The notes under the pieces: model-generated | Databases searched by the model: none | Seen by the model: the letters and a program-made list of their open reading frames with translations, nothing else | What the model was told of the DNA's origin: nothing | Made by a program: the position numbers and the translations under genes | Assembly: GCA_002506025.1 (NCBI GenBank) | Contig: DAWS01000069.1 | Span: 1 to 5,976, forward strand | From: Euryarchaeota archaeon UBA111 | GTDB lineage: Archaea; Thermoplasmatota; Poseidoniia; Poseidoniales; Poseidoniaceae | Length of the DNA stretch: 5,976 nt | Direction of reading: 5' to 3' | Part shown: positions 1 to 4,991 of the stretch, one piece after another | How positions within the stretch are numbered: position 1 is the first letter of the stretch | How the letters are laid out: each line of letters begins with the position of its first letter

Positions 1-90
1 GATGATAAAAAGCAATTATTGCTGTTAGTTGCGGGTTCTTCCGCAATTGCCTCTTTACTACTAATCGTCTTATTGCTGAGGCGTCAATAA
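1..90 (+). CDS. C-terminal end of a membrane-anchored protein (5' partial)
   Basis: The first 29 codons are open in frame 1 and end in TAA at 88-90. The peptide starts with the charged stretch DDKKQ, continues with about 20 hydrophobic residues rich in Leu, Ile, Val and Ala (codons 6-26), and ends in RRQ. This is the usual shape of a C-terminal transmembrane anchor with a short positive cytoplasmic tail, as in archaeal surface and secreted proteins. The rest of the gene lies left of the window, so its function cannot be told. Its stop codon directly abuts the stop codon of the convergent aminopeptidase gene, leaving no intergenic DNA. It could be a chance ORF, but the anchor-like composition and the exact fit to the neighbouring stop favour a real gene end. 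Confidence 0.6.
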   Translation, partial: DDKKQLLLLVAGSSAIASLLLIVLLLRRQ

Positions 91-1590
91 CTATCCTTGA
101 GTAATCAAGTGATGGATAGTTCTCACATGAATGCCAGTGGCACCATCTTTTACCATGGTGTTTGATTTTGCACCCCAATAAGTTCCAGCTATATCCATGT
201 GAGCCCATGTTATCTGCTCGCCATCCTTGTCGTAGCCTTCATTTGGCACGAATTGTTTGAGGAAGGCTGCAGCGGTGTTTGCTCCACCCCAGCGTCCAGC
301 ACCAAGGTTTCTGGTATCAGCGATTATTGAGTCGGTCATTTCCTTCTCGAATGCAGGCAGTAACGGCATTGGCCATGCTAATTCATCAACAGCGTTTCCG
401 GCTTCATGAATACGGGTCCTAAATTCATCGTTGTTTGACCACAGACCAGTAGCTTCGTGTCCAAGAGCAACTACACAAGCCCCGGTGAGGGTAGCGAAAT
501 CGATAATGTATTCCGGCTCATATTCTCCAGCTTTCCACAATCCATCAGATAGAACCAGTCTTCCTTCGGCGTCGGTATTCAAAACTTCAATGGTTTTTCC
601 CGATAGACCCTTGATTACATCCCCGGGACGAGTTGCGTTCGCAGCTGGCATATTTTCAGCCATGCAAGTGATACCAACGACTTTTCCTTCATGGCCAGTT
701 TGTGCTAATGCTTCCATGGTGCCAAACACTGTGGCAGAGCCACCCATGTCATACTTCATCTGGTCCATGTTTGCGCCTGGCTTGAGTGAAATTCCCCCGG
801 TATCGAAAGTTATTCCCTTACCGACAAGAACAGGACACTTTCCTTTCACATCTTTATTCATCTCGAAAATTACCATACATGGTTTCCTTGATGAGCCCTT
901 GCCAACAGCAACCAATCCTCCCATGCCGAGCTTTAGTGCCTGATCGTAGTTGATTACTGTGACATCGACATTGTCATATTGTTTCGCCCACTCATATGCT
1001 CGGTCAGCGAATTCTTCAGGATACATATCATTGGGCGGACAATTGCCCAAATCTCTGGATAGATGGACACCTTTAGCAACGCCACGGTAATTTTCGACCA
1101 TTGTTGTTAATTCTCCGGCTTCTTTTTCGCTGCATGCTAATCGTACTTGCTTAATACTCTCATCATCCTCAGAGTCGTCATCTTTCATTTTGTAATGATT
1201 GTATGAATAGTCTCTCAACATCATTCCCTCAGCAAATGCTGCCATGTGTGCGACACCAGCGTTAGAAAAACGGACGGTGAAATCATTACCGTGAATTTTC
1301 TTGATGCTAGCAAAAACTGCGGCACCAGCCTTGCGATAATCGTGCGCTGACACACTGGCAGCTTTACCTAGCCCAGCAAGAATTATTTTTCCATCCTCAC
1401 CACCAACCAAGGAGATTGTCGACTTTGCTTTGCCCTTGAAGTCACCATCACTGAGAACACGGTTAATTTGTGCTTTCATTGCTTGTGGCAATCCTCGTTC
1501 ACAATCTTCTGGGATTGATTCAGTGCCTTCTACAAGAGGTAGAATTAGTGTTCCATTGATATTGTCATTTACGCTTACAGTCATTTCCAT
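91..1590 (-). CDS. pepA: Leucyl aminopeptidase, peptidase family M17
   Basis: Cytosolic metallo-aminopeptidase that releases N-terminal residues (preferably Leu and other large hydrophobics) from peptides; family members are usually two-metal hexamers. The 499 residues match the family length (about 500 in E. coli PepA). Residues 1-160 form the variable N-terminal domain, with an acidic stretch near 137-144. The catalytic domain fills the rest. The two-metal site is complete: K258, D263, D281, D340 and E342, with catalytic K270 and R344. All seven sit at a constant offset of 12 from E. coli K270, D275, D293, D352, E354, K282 and R356. The signature NTDAEGRL is at 338-345. There is no signal peptide. 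Two in-frame ATGs (codons 1 and 3) are possible starts; the first has a weak AGG seven bases upstream. It lies 35 bases downstream of the M14 carboxypeptidase gene on the same strand, so co-transcription and a joint role in peptide use are likely. Family assignment is very secure. Confidence 0.96.
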   Translation of the reverse strand: MEMTVSVNDNINGTLILPLVEGTESIPEDCERGLPQAMKAQINRVLSDGDFKGKAKSTISLVGGEDGKIILAGLGKAASVSAHDYRKAGAAVFASIKKIHGNDFTVRFSNAGVAHMAAFAEGMMLRDYSYNHYKMKDDDSEDDESIKQVRLACSEKEAGELTTMVENYRGVAKGVHLSRDLGNCPPNDMYPEEFADRAYEWAKQYDNVDVTVINYDQALKLGMGGLVAVGKGSSRKPCMVIFEMNKDVKGKCPVLVGKGITFDTGGISLKPGANMDQMKYDMGGSATVFGTMEALAQTGHEGKVVGITCMAENMPAANATRPGDVIKGLSGKTIEVLNTDAEGRLVLSDGLWKAGEYEPEYIIDFATLTGACVVALGHEATGLWSNNDEFRTRIHEAGNAVDELAWPMPLLPAFEKEMTDSIIADTRNLGAGRWGGANTAAAFLKQFVPNEGYDKDGEQITWAHMDIAGTYWGAKSNTMVKDGATGIHVRTIHHLITQG

Positions 1591-1625
1591 GGTATCGCCT
1601 GTGTGGGCGTATGAGCGCTACCATT

Positions 1626-3026
1626 TCAATTATCGTGTGCACATGGTTGACACAATTCTTCGATTTCTTCATCTTCCGGTTTGAGAATTGCTGCCAAACC
1701 AATGACGGATATTATCACTGTCAATGGATTAAATATTCCAAACCCGAACAAACCTTCAGCGTTATCAGCGCTTTTTGATTTGATTACACTGGTGTTTATT
1801 GCTTCAGTAACCCACGTTGATGCATTAATCACTCGCTTTTGATAATACATTTGCCACGAACCATCACTATTTGGAGAAATTCCGGATAGGTCAAAACTAA
1901 CAGTTGTGCTGTTGCTGGCATTCACGGTAAATGCTTCAGAAGTCCATAACACTTCACCGGCAGAATCGACGTATTGTACTGTAGCATTAGAAGTTGAAGC
2001 CTGCCCGTGATTGACTACATCGAGGGTAATATCGTTAGAAGACACCTGAAGTTCACGCACATCTAGCCTAGCGCGCCAATACCAAACATTGTTGATGAGA
2101 TACCTCATTACATCCATTTCTTCTTCCAATCGATCATTCAAATTTTCAAAAGATCCCGGTATGAATTGTTCGTCGTCTGTTTCAAACGTAAATGTCGGAA
2201 AGCCCATGACTCCGTATCCGTAGTCTCTACTCGTGCCGCAGTTTGGATATAGGCCCTGGTTGGCGTTCTGTATTGGGATACTGGAAATGTTCGCATTAAC
2301 ATCATCTCGAATTTGCCAAAATAATTCCCAATCCGCCGGTTGATGAGCCCATTTGCCCCACGGATATAGCATAATCCAGACTCCGGTATGCATTGTAACA
2401 TATAGATCTGCATCTGTGACATATTCATTCATGTAAATCGAGTTATACATTGTTTCTGATTCGCTGAATGCACTGCTCCCCGGCTGTGTGGTTGGACATG
2501 TATTCCAGTAGTGGTCATAGTTTCGATTGAGATCAACCTGATTAATATTCCATCGAGTATCAATGTCATTACCATCGGGATTTAGCATTATCAAAACATG
2601 TACTTCAGTATTTTTTAGCACGGTGATTGCTTCCTCATTACCTTCTGCCCAGCCGTTGATGTACCATTTTGCAGACAGCCAAGCCAGTGCTGTGCCAAGA
2701 TACTCGTTACCGTGGTGACCACCATCGATGTAGACAATTTCTTTTGGGCTACCATCTGCTTTAGTATCCATAGACCAATCGGATAACCTAACCACCCACA
2801 ATGCTCTGCCTAATTCAGATTCTCCAGCGCTCATTAGGTCAACAATCTCAGGATAATCATCAGCCCACTCATTCACTTCAAGGGTCATGGCTGCCCAAGT
2901 CATGTGAACGTGACTATCGATTGGGTCACCAGGCCATGATGTTTCTTCCGATGATTCTGCTTGCACCGTAGCAGCAGGAACTAGCGCGAGTAGCATGCAC
3001 AATACAAGACTGACCGCCACTCGCAT
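1626..3026 (-). CDS. Secreted, membrane-anchored zinc carboxypeptidase, family M14
   Basis: Predicted extracellular metallocarboxypeptidase that removes C-terminal residues from peptides. The 466-residue protein has a signal peptide (residues 1-23; R2, hydrophobic core, likely cleavage after VQA). The M14 catalytic domain spans about 37-315. Zinc ligands are H105 and E108 (in GHHGNE) and H213 (in TMHTG). The NPDG motif is at 149-152, a likely substrate-binding Asn-Arg pair is N167-R168 (LNRNYD), R158 probably matches Arg127 of carboxypeptidase A, and the catalytic Glu is E282 (FTFETDDE). A beta-rich, Ig/CARDB-like domain with several N-glycosylation sequons follows (about 320-412). A hydrophobic helix (about 428-448) then anchors the protein. 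The tail is short and acidic and ends with a CxxC pair (C459, C462). Aromatics in 214-236 (VWIMLYPWGKW) probably shape the pocket, but specificity cannot be read from sequence. The ATG has only a weak AGGG in front. The gene is 48 bases downstream of the DUF6015-like gene and 35 bases upstream of the aminopeptidase gene. Confidence 0.92.
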   Translation of the reverse strand: MRVAVSLVLCMLLALVPAATVQAESSEETSWPGDPIDSHVHMTWAAMTLEVNEWADDYPEIVDLMSAGESELGRALWVVRLSDWSMDTKADGSPKEIVYIDGGHHGNEYLGTALAWLSAKWYINGWAEGNEEAITVLKNTEVHVLIMLNPDGNDIDTRWNINQVDLNRNYDHYWNTCPTTQPGSSAFSESETMYNSIYMNEYVTDADLYVTMHTGVWIMLYPWGKWAHQPADWELFWQIRDDVNANISSIPIQNANQGLYPNCGTSRDYGYGVMGFPTFTFETDDEQFIPGSFENLNDRLEEEMDVMRYLINNVWYWRARLDVRELQVSSNDITLDVVNHGQASTSNATVQYVDSAGEVLWTSEAFTVNASNSTTVSFDLSGISPNSDGSWQMYYQKRVINASTWVTEAINTSVIKSKSADNAEGLFGFGIFNPLTVIISVIGLAAILKPEDEEIEELCQPCAHDN

Positions 3027-3074
3027 GAATAACCCTGTCTATTCTATGAAAAAAATGCTTGGATTAAATTTGCA

Positions 3075-3497
3075 TTACCAGTCGCTAGTAAACGCATTAG
3101 GATTGACAACTTTTTCACTTTCTCTAGTCCATATCTGCCCAGCATCGCCGCTTGAATAAACATCGGCAAAGGGATCAATTTCTTCTGTTTTCTTGCTACG
3201 CTGCATGTAGGCCTCAACACTCTCTCTAAGGTCGGGTTTGAATTTCCAATAGTGGATTCGCCATTCTCTACCATCCCAAAGAGTGGTCTCTTCGCTTTCT
3301 GTAGTTAGCAGATTATAATCTTGGAACATGTAAAACAGATTTCTATCGGTTGGCTCCAATGCGTTGTCGATAATGCGGTTGTAAAACCCAAAGAATCCGA
3401 GCGCGTGCTCAGCCATTCCTTGTGCTACTTCACTATCCATTTCCAAGTCGATGTGTTGTTGTATTGCTTTGGTTAATTCTCCTAGTGTCATACCCAT
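3075..3497 (-). CDS. Conserved archaeal hypothetical protein, DUF6015-like
   Basis: A 140-residue soluble protein of unknown function, without signal peptide or membrane helix. Residues 1-45 are predicted mostly helical (GELTKAIQQHI, then VAQGMAEHALGFFGFYNRIID). They are followed by a conserved-looking core containing EPTDRNLFYMFQD (48-60), LLTTESEETTLWDGR (63-77) and EWRIHYW (78-84). The C-terminal 40 residues look disordered and charged. From memory this pattern (an AEH..GFFG..RIIDN helix, then EP.DR..FYM and DGREWRI.YW) belongs to a family seen in Thermoplasmata and related archaea, often called DUF6015. The number is recalled, not looked up. The layout resembles small winged-helix proteins, so a DNA-binding role is possible but unproven. 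Two ATGs (codons 1 and 3) could start it. It is the first gene of a probable minus-strand operon with the two peptidases and is divergent from the polyamine operon. Confidence 0.8.
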   Translation of the reverse strand: MGMTLGELTKAIQQHIDLEMDSEVAQGMAEHALGFFGFYNRIIDNALEPTDRNLFYMFQDYNLLTTESEETTLWDGREWRIHYWKFKPDLRESVEAYMQRSKKTEEIDPFADVYSSGDAGQIWTRESEKVVNPNAFTSDW

Positions 3498-3514
3498 TAT
3501 CTCAAACCCCCAGC

Positions 3515-3528
3515 GGCGTATTTACGCC
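3515..3528. repeat. Perfect 14-base palindrome, candidate operator
   Basis: GGCGTA and TACGCC are exact inverted repeats separated by TT. The element lies 18-31 bases upstream of the DUF6015-like start codon, between the TATA-like element at 3536-3545 and the expected transcription start of that gene. This is a typical position for an archaeal repressor site that blocks polymerase recruitment. Two-fold symmetry with a tiny central spacer fits a dimeric DNA-binding protein better than an RNA hairpin, because a two-base loop is too tight without opening a pair. Confidence 0.45.
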
Positions 3529-3535
3529 CCAGAAC

Positions 3536-3545
3536 AGTATATACT
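3536..3545. promoter_or_regulatory. Palindromic TATA-like element AGTATATACT
   Basis: A perfect 10-base palindrome with a TATATA core; partial symmetry extends to 3533-3548. For the minus-strand gene the expected start, about 25 bases downstream, would be near 3514, giving a leader of about 17 bases. For the plus strand it would give a start near 3566 and a leader of about 57 bases. It is best placed to serve the DUF6015-like gene; use in both directions is possible. Assignment rests only on composition and spacing. Confidence 0.35.
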
Positions 3546-3622
3546 ATTGTATGGCGACCCATATTAAATCATCGGTTAAAATGACGAATTTTTACTGTTA
3601 TCCTGAAAAATAATTCCGCAAA

Positions 3623-4591
3623 ATGACACCAAACTCTCAATACCACAACAACCTGCCAAGGTTCGTGGCAGACGAGTTCGTTGAAGGTAACTTTCTTGGT
3701 TTACCAGGAGAATCTGAAAATCCTGATGTGGTAGTGCTTCAGGTTCCTTACGAACTAACTACTTCATACGGTCAAGGCACTATCGATGGACCTTCATCTT
3801 GCATTGAAGCTAGCGGGCAAGTAGAACTATTTGACCCGATTTTAGCAGATGACCTACCTGCTGGCTACAACATTTACACAGCGCCGTCTTGGGATGGTGA
3901 AGGCAATAGTCTAGATCAACAATTATCCAATATTGCGGCGTATTTAGCCGAGTGGCAAACCGGAGGCGCGTTTCCGTTAATCCTTGGCGGAGAGCATGGA
4001 ATGCTACCTGCAGTAATGAAGTCACTAACAAATCATCCAGCGGTTAATTTGGATTTTGGTCGTTTAAATCTTGTTCAAATCGACGCGCACGCTGACCTAC
4101 GACAGGAGTTAGACGGCGAGCCGTTCTCCCACGCATGCTCAGCTAATCGAGCGATGGAATTCGGGCTTAAACATCTCTATCAAATTGGAATTAGGGCGTA
4201 TTCCAAAGAAGAGTATAGCCGCATAATCAGCGATGATAAAATATCGACATTTTTCGCGGCAGAAATTCTACGAAATACTACCAATTGGCAGCAGATGTTA
4301 TCACAATTGCGCGCGATTGAGGGGCCAATTTATCTGACTATTGACATTGATGGACTCGATGGAGGAATTGTCCCGGCTACTGGAACACCCGTACCAGGCG
4401 GTCTGAGTTTTTGGCAAGCCGTCGAGATAATGGAAGCAGTTTTCTCTGCTCCTAATGCACGGGTAATTGGCATGGACATTAACGAGATTGTGCCACAAAA
4501 AGATACGCCTTTAACCCAATTCACTGCTGCAATGCTTGCAACGAAAGGAATAGTATATCATATCAATAATCGAATTACGGGGAAATGGTGA
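3623..4591 (+). CDS. speB: Agmatinase-family ureohydrolase (SpeB)
   Basis: Cytosolic dimanganese ureohydrolase. Family members split agmatine into putrescine and urea; some archaeal ones act on N1-aminopropylagmatine to give spermidine. The 322 residues fit the family. The metal site is complete: H125 in GGEHG, D154/H156/D158 in DAHADLR, and D241/D243 in DIDGLDGG. The substrate-loop residues GTPVPGG (254-260) and the DINEIVP segment (285-291) are present, and SHAC follows the third ligand cluster as in archaeal and many bacterial agmatinases. The N-terminal region (VPYELTTSYGQGT, then ASGQVELFD) recalls a bacterial-type branch clustered with deoxyhypusine-synthase-like genes; this is from memory. 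The ATG has no SD match and an in-frame TAA lies 10 bases upstream (3611-3613), which fixes the N-terminus and suggests leaderless initiation. It is the first gene of an operon with a SpeD-like decarboxylase (17-base gap) and a DHS-like gene. Agmatine is the most likely substrate; guanidinobutyrase or a related ureohydrolase is the alternative. Confidence 0.93.
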   Translation: MTPNSQYHNNLPRFVADEFVEGNFLGLPGESENPDVVVLQVPYELTTSYGQGTIDGPSSCIEASGQVELFDPILADDLPAGYNIYTAPSWDGEGNSLDQQLSNIAAYLAEWQTGGAFPLILGGEHGMLPAVMKSLTNHPAVNLDFGRLNLVQIDAHADLRQELDGEPFSHACSANRAMEFGLKHLYQIGIRAYSKEEYSRIISDDKISTFFAAEILRNTTNWQQMLSQLRAIEGPIYLTIDIDGLDGGIVPATGTPVPGGLSFWQAVEIMEAVFSAPNARVIGMDINEIVPQKDTPLTQFTAAMLATKGIVYHINNRITGKW

Positions 4592-4594
4592 ATC

Positions 4595-4602
4595 GAGGGG
4601 TG
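4595..4602 (+). promoter_or_regulatory. Shine-Dalgarno site setting the SpeD-family start
   Basis: GAGGGGTG lies six bases before the ATG at 4609 and matches much of the archaeal consensus GGAGGTGA. It favours this ATG over the earlier in-frame ATG at 4585, which overlaps the end of speB by seven bases and has no comparable site. Alignment to the T. maritima protein, which begins MKSLGRH, independently supports MEKSHGMH as the true N-terminus. Confidence 0.6.
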
Positions 4603-4608
4603 GCGAGC

Positions 4609-4986
4609 ATGGAAAAATCACATGGAATGCATATTATGGTGGATTACACAGGATTTTTCCCCGATATGGAAGGCGTAGCAGATTGGATGATTAGCCTGAT
4701 GAACAGAGTGATTGATGAAAGCACAGCGGTCCGTGTTCATTCGCACGTTGAAAAATTTGATGGTACGAAATCGCCGCCAGGATTCGCCGCCGTAGTTCTA
4801 CTTGACGAGAGCCATCTAACAGCTCATTGTTATTCAGCAAATGGCTGGTTATCCATTGATTGTTTCACATGCGGAACTGCGGACACAGTTGCAATAATCG
4901 ATGCTATGGATGAAGCGATACGCAAAGCATCTCCGACGATTAAATTAGAGAAACGCCACTCGGAAACCAGATTCATAAACGGGTGA
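4609..4986 (+). CDS. speD: SpeD-family pyruvoyl-dependent decarboxylase (AdoMet or arginine decarboxylase)
   Basis: A 125-residue class 1b SpeD protein, made as a proenzyme that cuts itself to create a pyruvoyl cofactor. Cleavage should fall between E67 and S68 in DESH, with S68 becoming the pyruvoyl group. H73 and C88 (in FTCG) match T. maritima His68 and Cys83 at exactly +5 and +20 from the serine. The N-terminus GMHIMVD (6-12) matches GRHLVAE. The segment after H73 is CYSA where the T. maritima enzyme has TWPE, and the Ser-Gly pair before the cleavage strand (Ser55-Gly56) is A60-A61. Several SpeD homologues are known to have become arginine or ornithine decarboxylases. Those substitutions, and the agmatinase gene just upstream, make arginine decarboxylase (agmatine-forming) a serious alternative to AdoMet decarboxylase. 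A longer form from 4585 would add eight residues but is less likely. The gene sits 17 bases after speB and ends five bases before the DHS-like start. Fold is sure; substrate is not. Confidence 0.85.
   Translation: MEKSHGMHIMVDYTGFFPDMEGVADWMISLMNRVIDESTAVRVHSHVEKFDGTKSPPGFAAVVLLDESHLTAHCYSANGWLSIDCFTCGTADTVAIIDAMDEAIRKASPTIKLEKRHSETRFING
4982..4986 (+). promoter_or_regulatory. Shine-Dalgarno site for the DHS-like gene
   Basis: GGTGA lies five bases before the ATG at 4992 and overlaps the TGA stop of the upstream gene. It supports the ATG over the in-frame GTG at 4983, which would overlap the previous gene by four bases (GTGA). The GTG start cannot be excluded and would add only three residues (MRY). 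Confidence 0.5.
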
Positions 4987-4991
4987 GGTAT

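Larger units (their letters stand above)
3498..3622. promoter_or_regulatory. Divergent intergenic region with two-way promoter
   Basis: This 125-base gap separates the divergent DUF6015-like gene and the speB operon, so it should hold promoters for both. It contains a 14-base palindrome (3515-3528), a TATA-like palindrome (3536-3545) and further AT-rich boxes, ATATTAAA at 3561-3568 and GTTAAAA at 3575-3581. Either box could be the TATA box for speB. No Shine-Dalgarno match precedes the speB ATG at 3623, which suggests a leaderless or short-leader transcript. The exact start sites cannot be fixed from sequence. Confidence 0.6.

Noticed and set aside
431..943. 170-codon plus-strand open frame inside the aminopeptidase region
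   Set aside because: It lies wholly antisense to the M17 catalytic domain, whose conserved motifs prove the minus-strand frame; the plus-strand product has no recognisable domain.
1596..1609. Small inverted repeat CGCC/GGCG with a six-base loop in the 35-base gap between the two peptidase genes
   Set aside because: Only four base pairs, no T-run after it, and expected often by chance; not called as terminator or regulatory hairpin.
2138..2428. 96-codon minus-strand frame overlapping the carboxypeptidase gene
   Set aside because: Out-of-frame shadow of the M14 catalytic region; no independent start signal or domain.
3040..3074. AT-rich gap (AAATTTAA on the minus strand) as a separate promoter for the carboxypeptidase gene
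   Set aside because: Spacing would allow it, but a 48-base gap between co-directional genes and no clear BRE or consensus TATA make it too weak to list.
3422..3613. Open frame in line with speB and ending 10 bases before it; its last part (from 3551) could be a 20-codon leader peptide
   Set aside because: Most of it overlaps the opposite-strand DUF6015-like gene. The ATGs at 3551 and 3581 have no SD, the peptide has no recognisable arrest motif, and the stretch may lie upstream of the transcript start. Being in frame with speB behind one TAA is probably chance.
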